Shown: positions 47,602 to 59,334 of the stretch, piece after piece | Position numbering within the stretch: position 1 is the stretch's first letter | Layout: each line of letters starts with the position of its first letter | Assembly (NCBI RefSeq): GCF_905475345.1 | Contig: NC_066591.1 | Location: 8,615,001 to 8,679,000 of the forward strand | Length of the DNA stretch: 64,000 bases | Source of the DNA: Vespula vulgaris | Lineage: Eukaryota > Arthropoda > Insecta > Hymenoptera > Vespidae | Reading direction: 5' to 3' | Translations under genes and position numbers: made by a program | The notes under the pieces: generated by a model | Seen by the model: only the letters and a program-made list of their open reading frames with translations | What the model was told of the DNA's origin: nothing | Database searches by the model: none

Positions 47602-49087
47602 TTAGGAATATTCAGAATTTGATTCCGCATTCGATTCCGAATTATTGTTCTTATCATTTAAATTCATAATGGAAGATTCAATGATGTTTTGAATAATATA
47701 ATCTAATTGCCAGAATTTGTTTTCAACATTGTTAGAGACTAATTGAATACAATTTTTCCAATTTTTTTCGGTTATGGTGTTTAATGCGTCACAAAATAAT
47801 TCTTCATAAAATGATTCTTTCATGTCTACATCTCGAAACATTATATTTTTCTTTACGATGTAATCTTTTACTTCGGTCCATATTATTTCTATCGGATTTA
47901 ATTCACAGTGATAAGGTGGTAGTCTAAGTACAATAATATTTTTTAATTTTGCTATTTCGTCTATCACAAAAGTAATGTCGTATGTCGATCTGTATTGTTC
48001 TACAATATGCAACAATTCAATCTTCACCATATCCTGATAGAAGTTAATATTTTTATTATTCAACCATTGTTTAATATCGGATATTTCCCAATAATTGTTA
48101 GGTGTTTCTTCTATTTTTCGAGAGTGATAAGGAGCGTCGTCCATAACGATAACGGAATTGTCTTCAAGTTTATCAAGAATTATAGTGAACCATTTTTCGA
48201 ACGTAGTAGAATTCATTTCTTTATGGTTTTTCTTGTTTTTCTCCAATCTAAAAATTAACAAGGCACCCTCAACGAATCCATTATCGCTACCAATATGACA
48301 GATAATAAATTGTTTTATTTTATCCGAATTTTCTAGATTCTTAGATCGCTGTTTATTTAAATATGCATTCTGTGAATAAGCAGTCTTTGAATTTTTCAAT
48401 ACTTTACTTTTAACGTGCATTTCATTTATCCACGTCATTTCGTCCAAATAATATATTCTTTTGTTAGCTTCTCTAAATTCCTTTATTTTTCGTAAATAAT
48501 TTCTACGCCATAAAACTATTTCTTCTTTATCGTTTATAAAACTATAGGCTCCTATTTTTTCATATTTAAAATTCATATTTTTTAACAGTAACCTGTAAAG
48601 CGTGCTCCTATTAAAATTCGGCAAAGAAGCATCGTTACTCACAACTTCTAAAATATTTTCACTCGTGGGCAATTGATTTAGATAGAATAACTGATGGATT
48701 ATTTGCCTTATCTTATTTTTATCGTAATCATTTAACTTATTTAAAATGTTATGATATATTTTCTTTGGAAATGATATTGTTTCTATTGAATGTTGCTTTT
48801 GTATTCTAAGGATCGATCTAAAAACATCACAAATTTAATAACGTAATATAAATTTTATCAATTTTATGAACTTTATGTAAATAACACGTAATTTTTTACC
48901 TTCGAGAAACTCCTGTAATATTTGAGATTGTTTTTATTATCTCCGAGATAGATTTTTTTGGATATTTATTCAGTTCATTTTGATAAATATTTAAAATAAT
49001 ATTTTTTTGATTAAAATTCAAAGCCTTTTTCTGTTTTTGTTTTGTAACAGTTGTTTCGTCTTCGGATGTAGAACTTACAGAGGCCAT
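47602..49087 (-). CDS. DDE transposase-like protein, IS630/Tc1-mariner superfamily, intact two-exon gene
   Basis: Exons 49087-48900 and 48817-47602 join across an 82-bp GT-AG intron to give 467 residues without stop or frameshift. The N terminus (NFNQKNIILNIYQNELNKYP, then ISNITGVSRRSILRIQK) looks like a helix-turn-helix. The catalytic triad is visible: D188 in YYLDEMTW, D289 in VIVMDDAPYHS and E373 in LPPYHCELNPIEIIW, the classic IS630/mariner environment with an unusually long D-E spacing of 83. The C-terminal tail is Asn/Ser-rich. I see no clear terminal inverted repeats around it. It could be a young element with missed ends, or a host-domesticated gene. Confidence 0.85.
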
Positions 49088-51348
49088 GTTTATTTGCTTA
49101 TCTCCTGACGATTATTTATACAAATTTATTCGATAAAATCTGACAAAAATTCGACACACCGGTATGAAATCGTATAACTACTCTGACGATTATTGTTATT
49201 AATAAGAGCCACATTACTTTCTACAACGACCTTAAGTAGTAAACATAGTTTGTATAAACAGATTATATAAATACCGTTAGTATTCTTGTATAATATATAC
49301 TAAACCGGACAAAAACCAATCCATCGGTATTTCATATTTTTAATATAAATTTTTTAACAAAGTATTTTTGAGATCCCTGTTTATGTGATATTTTTCTTTT
49401 ATATTTATTCCTAGAATATGCTGGCATCATTATGTGAAAAAAAATGAGGATATCTTATAATATAATAAGATTATATTGCCAGTCTTCATAAATGAAGGTT
49501 CATTACACGGAAATTGTCCGGAGAATTCCTTCTCAAGGGAACACATGTCGTCACATTGCCCCTTCCCTCCCCCTTTTGTCACGCTATATCAACGTCATTT
49601 GTGTTACATGACATGAGTTATGCTTTATGATACGTCATCGCATTTCTAACTTAATTTATACCTTACAACCAACAACTACTACTATTTTCTTTCATTATCA
49701 TCTGGTTTTTCCCTTTCTTTCTTCGATATGTCAACAGAAATCACTGATGAAGTGAAAGAGAAAAATTACTTTGTCCATTGTATGCAAAGTCTTGTGCGTA
49801 GGTGATTAAATATGGAACGGAATTATAAATCGTTGTATATAATTAATAGAATTAATAAATAAAAATAACTAATAAAACGAAAACGCAATGATATATTTTA
49901 ATAAAAATTGTTTAAAATTTTTAAGAATATATTAAATTAATTAATTTCTATAATATTAACTTTTAAACTTTAAGTTTTAATCTTTAAATAGTGTGTTCTT
50001 GCACTTTTTTTCTATAGAGAAATGACACGCATAGGCATAACGAACATAGTCTTTTGATAGAGACAAAACCGTATTAATAGTTGAAGACCATCTTAAATTT
50101 GGTCTTGAGATGCTTTCTACATTCATAGTCGAAGAATAAACGAAGACTTGAGCGAAATCACAAGATGTGATTTTTTGAAGATGATCTTCATCGAAACCGC
50201 CCTAATGTTTTTCATAATTGGCATTAAATACAACGTAAAGTTTATGTAATTATATTAATGTTACGTTTTATTAATCCATGAATCATTATATTATGTTATA
50301 AATTATGTAAAACATATCTGGAAAAATGTTATTAAATTTTCAGCTGCAATAAATTTATTATATCCGTTTTTAAAATATATACATCTGTGTGCGTGTATAA
50401 TGAATTCAAACAACTCTTTCAGTTTTAATATTTCCAGTAATTTTTCATCGAACATTTAACTTCTTGTTTTTCTTTTTTCCTTTTTGTTTAACAACAAATT
50501 ATTACAAGCATAACATTGCAGTATATTCAGCCTTTGAAAATTATGTACGCAAAACGTGAATTAAATTCATATTGAATAAAACATTTGAGAACGTCTGAAT
50601 TAAATATGACTCTTTTTGTCAAGATGATTTTACATATTAACTTGAGATTCGATTATGAATATGTGCTCGAGAAAATATCATCTGTATCGTGATGTTTTCA
50701 GCCTTTTCCCGATCCAACTAGCAATATAGTTTTAAAGTCCAATCTGAATCTTGAATATATTTCATTCAAATCGTCATGAGCGAGCATTTGTTGACACTAT
50801 AGATTTATAAGACGAATATGTTTTGATCGTATTCGGTAATTTTGCCAAATTGGCATCGTTATGTTTATACGATTCAATTTTTGATCGTACTTCTCTCCTG
50901 TTTTTGCAAATTTCTTATTTCTGTTTCTCATATGGTTGCTTGAACAATTGAATATCGATTGGCCTTGTTAACAGTCGAATCATTTGAATGCCTTCATTAC
51001 GACATATACGCCACTTGGCGTCTAATTCATTTTTTTTTCTTTTTGACTGAATCGCCATATACGATTTTTATTAGCAAAATCAAATATGAATAAATTGTTG
51101 AATCCTGTGATTTTATTGTCAATACGGTGACGTTAGTGTCGGGTAAACATGTATATATAGAAAACATGTACGTATGGTAAAAGACGGTAAAATACCGATT
51201 AGAAAAAATCTATTTAGCGTTATGCGAATGAGCGTTAACTTGTCGCTTACGTCATCATATCGCAGGAGAAAAAGGAAAAGAATTTAAAGATAATAAATTT
51301 AATAGTTGAGACAAAGTGTAGTAATAGTATATATAGTTACTTGGTTAT

Positions 51349-51374
51349 AGGTTAGGTTAGGTTAGGTTAGGTTA
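51349..51374. repeat. Short interstitial TTAGG array
   Basis: Four perfect TTAGG units with partial units at each side. TTAGG is the ancestral insect telomere repeat. The array is short and embedded in ordinary sequence, so it is interstitial rather than a chromosome end. Confidence 0.85.
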
Positions 51375-52113
51375 CAGAACGACGACGTATAACTCTTGTC
51401 ACGTGATGCATATAATGTAGTGAGGGGTAACGTTATGTATTCTTTCGAGTTAGAATTTTCTTGGCAAAAATACCTGCTATATATAATACGAAATTAGTAA
51501 AGTCGCCATGTATGAAACATGATCTTAATTCGATCGACAATAATAGTAAACTTTTAACTGCATGTTGTTCTGAATTTATATTTTCGTTATATCAATAATT
51601 AATTTAACATTTTATACGTAGTATACTTTAATTAGCTTATTTTAATTAGTTTAATTATTTTTTATTTTATTATTTTAATTAATATATATATTTTTTTTAA
51701 TGGTTATTGTTATCATGAGAATATAGGTTAAGAATAATATATAGTTAAGTTTTTATTGTTTATTATACTGTTCATGAAGTTAATCATTGAGTGAAGTTAA
51801 CTTAGCTTGGTCGAAGTGGCCATTGTATTTTTGTTCACGTAGTACGTTTTTTAACACCTAGTTCAGCTTTCTTAATGAGGTTTATTTTATATGCACCAAA
51901 ATTATTATCCAAATAAAGTATCATATATGCTGGGACTAAAAACGATGAAAGAAAAATTTGAATAAAAAAGAAATACTAATAATAATGGCAGAAGCAGTTA
52001 ACTTTTATTTTGTTTGTACTAACCTTTATTTGACAAATAAAAAGTATTCATTACAAATAATTGTAAACTGTTATCTTATATAGTACACATATCGTGTTAT
52101 GTGAGCGAACAAT

Positions 52114-52116
<3 letters not shown>

Positions 52117-52168
<52 letters not shown>
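52117..52168. repeat. (CT)n microsatellite
   Basis: A pure CTCT run of about 50 bp. Confidence 0.95.
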
Positions 52169-52171
<3 letters not shown>

Positions 52172-52491
52172 GCTCTTACTCTGAATTTTTCTTTCTTGTT
52201 TTTTTTTCCATGCTTTCTTATCCTCTCTCTTTCTCTCTTTTCTTTCTCCGCATCACATCATATATTCATTCGCGCACATAATCTTATCTCGTGGACCTTT
52301 ATTCGTACATCTTTCCTTTTCATCATTTCTATCCTTATATACTCGATATGCACTATATACGTACGCATACATACATCATACATACGTCATACACACGCAC
52401 ATTGATAGACACGTCGCACACATGCTCTCTCAGAGCGGACGCACACGATAAAAGTGGTTTGCCTTTTGTGTGTGCATTTTCTCTGTTCACA

Positions 52492-52495
<4 letters not shown>

Positions 52496-52544
<49 letters not shown>

Positions 52545-52560
52545 TTATTTATTTATTCAT

Positions 52561-52591
<31 letters not shown>

Positions 52592-52592
52592 T
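52496..52592. repeat. (TA)n followed by (TTTA)n microsatellite
   Basis: A TA run at 52496-52543 passes into about 12 TTTA units. Confidence 0.93.
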
Positions 52593-53169
52593 GTATATGT
52601 TTCTTGTGTGTATGTCTCGCACGATAAAACATGATTATTACGATAAAAGTATTTTTCAAATGAAGAAGAAAAAATAACAACAAGAAAAAAAGAAAAGAAA
52701 AAAAAATGCATACGCGTAACATCGTACAAAATGGCGGCTTTTGTAGTAAGGAAATAGTTTTGATTTGTATCTTCTTCTTCTTTTTCTTCTTCAACTCTGT
52801 AGAGCGCGCATGGTAATATAAGTCTCTTCGTGATTAATTCTAAGAAAAGGGGAGGTGGTCGTTTTTAAACAACGGACGATTTCTTTACAAAACAGATAAA
52901 TCAGATTTGACGATTGGTTTTTCCCTCTGTTTTGTTTTCTTCTTTTTTTTTTTTATAAATGATTATGTCGAGTGTCGATCGGTATTTGGATATTTTTCAT
53001 AGTTCAAAAAATCTGTTCTTTTCTTTTATACTAATTAAAATGGATTATTTAAAATCTTATCACACACTTTTGCGTATTAAGTGAGGAGAGAGAGAGAGTA
53101 TGTGTGTGTATATGTGAGTGTGTATGTGTAAGAAGGACTTTTTAAAAATATTCTTAATGGAATAGTGTA

Positions 53170-53172
53170 GTA

Positions 53173-53270
<98 letters not shown>
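53170..53270. repeat. (TAA)n microsatellite
   Basis: About 33 trinucleotide units with two interruptions, followed by a (CT)n run at 53333-53372. Its frames are poly-Leu or poly-Ile artefacts. Confidence 0.95.
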
Positions 53271-53271
<1 letters not shown>

Positions 53272-53861
53272 GCAATGTTTATAGGATAACAAAATTCTTT
53301 TGGATTTATACAGATTTTCATTCTTTTTTCATCTCTCTCTCTCTCTCTCTCTCCCTCTCTCTCTCTCTCTCTTTCTGTGTGCGCGTGTATGTGTGTGTGT
53401 CTATATATATATATGTATGTATGTATATATACATACATATTTATGTGTATATATATATATAAATATATATATTTTTTTCTTTCTTTTCTGCTTCTTTTAT
53501 TTTTGTTTTTTTCTAGTACATTTTCGGTGGTAGTTAAGATTAGGAAAAAAAATTCAGAATAAAAATAAGTAATTATCTGTTTCTCGCTGTCTTTAAACAA
53601 GACAATATTTCATATAGGCGTCTTAAAAAAGGAATAGTCGGATGTACGCTTCCATACACAAACACGAACACGCGCGCATCCAACTACACACACATACATG
53701 CGCGCGCGCGCTAGACTCGTTACGCAGCATACGTTCCGAATAAAATAAAAAATAAAAAATATATATATAGGAAAGAAAAGAAATTAGAAAAAGGAAAGAA
53801 TATTGACGAAAGAAACGACTCGTCTTTCGAATAATTATCGTAGAGATCTATTAAAAAAAAT

Positions 53862-53862
<1 letters not shown>

Positions 53863-53915
<53 letters not shown>
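53863..53915. repeat. (TAA)n microsatellite
   Basis: About 17 perfect trinucleotide units. Confidence 0.95.
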
Positions 53916-53917
<2 letters not shown>

Positions 53918-54816
53918 GTAAAAAATAGAAAAAATATCGAAGGAGTGAAGTAATGTGTTTACGTGTGTATTTGCGTGTGTGTGTGTATGTGTATATGTGT
54001 ATGTAAAACCATCGGCAAAACGCACACATAGAAAGTTTAACGATTCTTAAACTTTACTTTTACGCTCTTTGGCCATTTATGTATATGTAATAATATTAGA
54101 AAATATTTATCTCGAAGGACGCTAACATTATCAGGAAATTGTATTGTAGGTGTATGTGTGTATGTGTAATATATGTATGTGATCTCTTCTATAATCCGTT
54201 CCTATAATTCGTGACACAAATCTGAAGCCATTTTAACGTCAGAAAATTTTCTTCTTCTTCTTTTTCTTCTTCTTCTTGTTCTTTTTCTTCTTTCTTGTTC
54301 TTCTTTTTTCTATTTGCAATGTATCATGAAAATGAGGGTATTAATCTATTTTAGAAATAGGCCGATAAGGTCAATCGTGTTTTATCGATGGCAATTATTA
54401 GTAATATTAATCATTAATATTCTTTAGTAATGTGTATCTTTACATACATATATAACATATATATATATATAATATATATAATATAACATGCATACATACA
54501 TACGTAATATACATATATATATGTATATATATATATATATATATGTATATGTAATAATAATCAAAGCTCTTTGAAAAAAAAAGAATATTCTTATCATTTC
54601 ATTAGAGCCAAAATAAAAAAAAACTTTTTCGTTTTGGCCACGATTCTTTCTTTTTCTTTTATCGATAAAGAAAAAAAAATATTCTTACAGATTTATGAAA
54701 AATTATGTACGCGTTTCTTTCTATCTTCCTCTTTTTCTATTCTCTCTCTCTTTTTCTCTCTTTCTTTCCTTCTTTCGCTCTATTTAGCTTTCTCAATTGT
54801 TCAGTTCTCTCTCTTA

Positions 54817-54850
<34 letters not shown>

Positions 54851-56626
54851 TTCAAAACAGGTATGTTTGAATGTGAACACGTCCATCGTCAAAAGTATCT
54901 ACTTTCACTTTTTCACGCTTGCATTATTTACCCGAAGAAAAATGTTTCTAGAAAATGTTAAAAATGTATCTTTGGCTCCCCCCTCTCCCCCATCCACCTC
55001 TAAAACCCGCCTGAATGTTTTTGCTGCTCCTTTAACCCATGCTTTCTTTTTTTTCTTCTTTTTCTTTTTTCTTTTAATCTTAATTTTTTTTTTCTTCTTT
55101 TCTTCCTCGTTAATAATGATCTGCATTCTCGTGTACGCTGGAACAGAAAGAGTGAAAAATATTAATTAAGATCAATTATATATAGCACAAATTAAAGAGT
55201 ATCACGTAGGCATTAAAAAATTAAAACAAAAAAGATAATAACTTTGAGATGAGGATTCTTCAATTTTAAGAAATTATGATTCGGAAGTACTTTAATATAG
55301 TTAAAAATTAAATAGAAATATTTAAGTATAAAAGATGAATAGTATAACAACATTATATTAAATATTATTTTTTTGTTATATTATTAAAAATTGTTAATTG
55401 TACGTGTTAGACTATTCAATCTATACGTTTATTTACAAACTTTTAGAAATGATGATTAAGAAAAGTACATGGTTAATTTATTTAGTACAGTTAAAAGTTT
55501 AGGAGAAGCAAATAGAGGGTGAATAATATAATAAAAATATATATTATCATACAAATAATTTTGTTATTTAAAATTATTAACATTTTTAATTCGTTTAATT
55601 ATTCACCCTTTATATTACAAGTATAGTTAATTATAGCGTAAAGTGTTGCATATAGAATAGAATTATTAGCAAGTAACAGCAATTTTTTTTCTTTCTTCTT
55701 TTTAGTTCAAGACTGATTGCATGATTTGAAATAGATTTATTTTTTACGTTCACTTACAAATATATTTAATTATAGCATAACACAATTGACGACGTTAAAG
55801 CGTTACATTATATAACAGAATTACTAGCAAGTTATATCAATTTCTTTTTTGTTTCTTTTCTTTTGTTCAAAAGATTTGAAATAGATTTGTTTATAGATTC
55901 AGTATTATATTTTAATCAATGTTATTTACATGCAAAGTATAACACACACACATATATATATATACAAAAACAATTATTTGCAAGCTATATCAGTTTTTTT
56001 TTCTTTCATTGGAGAACTATATCAAAATATATTTATGGATTTAGTATTGTGTATTTTAATCGGTGTTATTTTTATAAGCATCAGCAAATTCACAGATGGT
56101 TTGTCGACGAAGCAGCAGAAGAAACGCGAGAACGTTGGCATGGAAGAGAGACGTTTTTCAATAAGTTTCCAAAAAAGCAGAGGTTTTCACAGGTAGCCGA
56201 CGATATGCGAGTCCCTTTGTAGGATGATTAGTGATTCCTTGTTACATCCAAAGTAGAACAACAAAATCACTAGTCTTCCATACAACGGAGCTCTTTCTTT
56301 CTTTCTATTCCTGTCGATTTATAACGTTGAGAAGAAGATATAGCGTTGCCTCTATAGAGAGAATTTCCTTCGCGTCTCCATGTTTCTTTCACCTTTGACA
56401 TCACCTCACCCACTTTTCCCTCTCTATTCCTCTCTTTCTCGCACACGTATAAATTACGTATGAATTAGTCAGTATGTCGTGTTAGTTTCTTGATACAAGT
56501 CATTCAAGCGGAAAATGTTATTTGGCTAGCATAAAGACGTAAAAATTGTTATTACAATGAATCGATATGTTAGAGACATTTAAATAGCGATGAGTTATAG
56601 CGAGCTACTATATGACTATATTATAA

Positions 56627-56644
56627 TATATACATACATACATA

Positions 56645-56690
<46 letters not shown>
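56627..56690. repeat. (TACA)n(TA)n microsatellite
   Basis: A compound repeat ending in a pure TA run. Confidence 0.92.
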
Positions 56691-56697
<7 letters not shown>

Positions 56698-57004
56698 ATG
56701 TATGTATATATACAAAGAACATAATATTTATATTACATATTCATATAACCTTCCTGTAAGACTTCTTGCATAGATCTACATTTTTGTTAATATTATAATT
56801 AGACATATGACATAATCATTGAATACATTATAATTACATAGTGTAAAAATCAATATAAAGTATATACGTTGTTCTCTTGTAACGTTTCATGTATCAATGA
56901 ATAGTACTCCGAAATAGGTAGGACTTCGAGGAACATAGTAGGAGAGAAGCATAAAATCGTTTAAAGATTACTCGAATAAACGATCAATTTTAGTTCCTCG
57001 ATAA

Positions 57005-58405
57005 TTACCTCTGTTGTAGAAGGTACTGAGCCATCTGTATCTGACTGGGTAAGCCGATTATCGTGATAATCCGGTCATTACTACCAGGTAATGGCTCGTC
57101 TATGGTGATCGAGGCGCCACTGTCCGATCTGATTTTCCTGATTCTTGCTCCGCCCTTACCAATTATTGCGCCTGCGAGCTAAAATTAAAAACGGATGACG
57201 ATGTAACAACTGCTTTCTCGTGTTAAACATAGCTTTGACGATAATTCATTAGCTAAGAAACATTGATTAATCGTTTATATGCAGTATACTGAAGTGACAT
57301 TAACTTACATCCTTAGGGATGGTGACTTGAGTACTGGTCTTGTTTCCACTCATATTGTTTTGATTTCCCTGATTGTTTCCACTCATTGATGGACCACTCA
57401 TTCCTGAGTTACCAGCACCGCTTAAACCGTTTGGTGCACCACCACCTTGCATACCCCAACCATCCCCTATAATATGATAAAATCATAATGAATTCATCAA
57501 AGAACTGTTCAACATTTTTTTTTTTTAATAAACTTTCTTTCAGTAATATCTGATGAAACGTTGTTTACGTTGTTTTGTTAAACATAAAAAAACGTTCTAC
57601 GTGAAACGTAATTATTAATTTACATTTGGAGGCAAGACTCTTTACCATTGTAATTTCCAGTGGCATAAGGTGGTGGACCAGCCCTATTTCCAGCATAGCC
57701 AGCATTCCTTCCACCGTCGTATCCACCACCACCGTTACCAGCACCACCTCCAGCAGCTCTCGAGTTACCAGCATATCCACGATCTATCGGACCACCCGTC
57801 ATTCCGCCACCACCTGCTCCTCCACCAGCTCCTCCACGAGGTCCACTTCTTGATGTTGGAAATACACGATTTATATCATCGCCAGTACTACGACTGTCTC
57901 GTCTAGGTAGCATTCCACCACCTCCACCTCCGCCACCGCCACCTCCTCCACCGCCACCGCCACCGCCACCTCCTCCACCACCACCTCCTCCTCCACGGCC
58001 TCCTGGACCAAAACCACCGCCTCTTCCTTGGCCGCCATCTCCGCTTCCATAACCACCATATTCGTCTGCATAATAATCATCGAAATTGTGAGGATCGTAT
58101 GGATTATTCACCCCTTTCAACGGCGACTGCAAAAATGAAGAAACTTTGCTTAAATTTTGCAACAAAAAAGCAGCTGTGAAATAATTAGAACATATGACGA
58201 AAATAAAATATGTATGTGCGTGTGTGTGTGTTCTCATTTATTTTTATTCCATGAGAAGACACTTTTTTTTATTTACCGTTTTAATGGTAGCGCTCAACTC
58301 GCGGATACATTCTATGCACGTCGTTGGTTTCCCGCAGATGCTGATCAAGCGATCCGTACTGCGTGGGCAGCAGTTGGAGTAGATCTTGATTCTGGCTCCA
58401 GTTTT
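57005..58405 (-). CDS. HNRNPK: hnRNP K homologue, C-terminal half (KH2, RGG/poly-Gly, KH3), partial
   Basis: hnRNP K binds C-rich RNA and single-stranded DNA in transcription, splicing and translation control. Four exons join in frame: 58405-58277 (second half of KH2, KTGARIKIYSNCCPRSTDRL, close to the human TGAKIKVFSECCPHSTDR); 58126-57646 (SPLKGVNNPYDPHNFDDYYA, then DEYGGYG, then RGG-rich sequence with about 27 consecutive glycines); 57466-57309 (Gly/Asn/Ser-rich, ending TSTQVTIPKD); and 57178 leftward (KH3: LAGAIIGKGGARIRKIRSDS, with the GKGG loop, ending AQYLLQQ). The last exon either stops at AGG-TAA (57005) or splices at gtaatt to a small terminal exon not identified. Exons for KH1 and the first half of KH2 are not visible to the right of 58405. 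The Drosophila counterpart is bancal. Nuclear and cytoplasmic shuttling is expected. Confidence 0.92.
57914..57994 (-). repeat. Coding poly-glycine tract of hnRNP K
   Basis: About 27 consecutive glycine codons in mixed GGA/GGT/GGC usage lie between GGR and MLPRR. Mixed codons argue that the amino-acid run, rather than a pure DNA repeat, has been kept. Confidence 0.85.
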
Positions 58406-58544
58406 CTGCAACATGAGCAAATTATGATTTATTATGACGAGCACATTATTATATGTGAGATACTACAATCATGGTATATAATCGATATCAAGAAAAAAAA
58501 TTACCATTTTTTATTTCCTGTTTTTTTTTTTTTCTTTAAATACT

Positions 58545-59330
58545 ATTTTAACTTGATCGATATAGAAATGAATTTTTATATTTTGTCATGTCGATCAAAT
58601 GACAGACGTCATACGTCATATCAAAATAGTCGTTGCTGAAGATAAGTTATTCATATTGATATTATTACAAACAGATTGCAAATGCTATGTATCTTTATAT
58701 ATTTTTTCTAATTATATTTATACAAAATACGTGAACAAAAAATAGGGAAACTTAACCTAAAAAACGTGAAGACCAGTTCAACCTAATTTTCAACAAGTTA
58801 ACCTGATCTTTATTTGACAAAATGGCAAAGGTTATGAAACTTTTATAAAAATAATCATTTATAAAGATAACCTGTCGATCTTGAACTTATTATCGATAGT
58901 GAATAATCTATATGTTGATATGTGTCTCTTAATTATATTTATTCTAAATATGTAAAAACAAAAAATAGAAAAAGTTAATTAAAGTAAAAATCAATTCTAA
59001 TTCATAAAATGGGATACATCGTGATACATCAGAATAGTTGTTGCACAAGATAACCTATTGATGTTGAAATTATTACGTACTAATAGTTGACAACGCTATA
59101 TGGGCCTGTACACGCTTTTTCTAATATTTATACAAAATATGTGAAAAAAAAAAGATCTAATTAACTTAAAAAGCGTGAAGACTAATTTAAGTTGATCGAT
59201 GTAGAAATTAATTCTTATCTTTTATCATATTGACAAATTGGCAAACACCATAAGACATATCAAAATAGTCGTTACTGAAGAAAACCTAACCTATTGATGT
59301 TGAAATTATTACAGATCGATCGTTGACAAC
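58545..59330. repeat. Degenerate tandem repeat, about 200-235-bp unit, four copies
   Basis: The marker CATATCAAAATAGTCGTTGC, with GAAGATAACCT and TATTGATGTTGAAATTATTA, recurs at about 58616, 58850 (poor), 59022 and 59256. A second marker, TATTTATACAAAATA-GTGAA, lies between copies. It lies in the hnRNP K gene region just upstream of the KH2 exon. Confidence 0.75.
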
Positions 59331-59334
59331 CAGA

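Larger units (their letters stand above)
49100..56990. other. Long non-coding region with microsatellites
   Basis: No convincing exon was found. The right part (about 52-57 kb) is packed with microsatellites and pyrimidine tracts. It may include the 3' untranslated region or last small exon of the hnRNP K gene on the minus strand, which I could not locate. A few less repetitive patches (49490-49800, 50600-51150, 56080-56500) have no recognisable content. Confidence 0.45.

Noticed and set aside
51349..51374. A chromosome end marked by TTAGG
   Set aside because: Only four units with ordinary sequence and genes on both sides.
53060..53275. Poly-leucine frame that looks like a membrane protein
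   Set aside because: Produced by a (TAA)n microsatellite read on the other strand.
57626..57906. Plus-strand frames rich in Ser/Thr or His opposite the hnRNP K linker
   Set aside because: Shadows of the Gly-rich coding exon on the minus strand.
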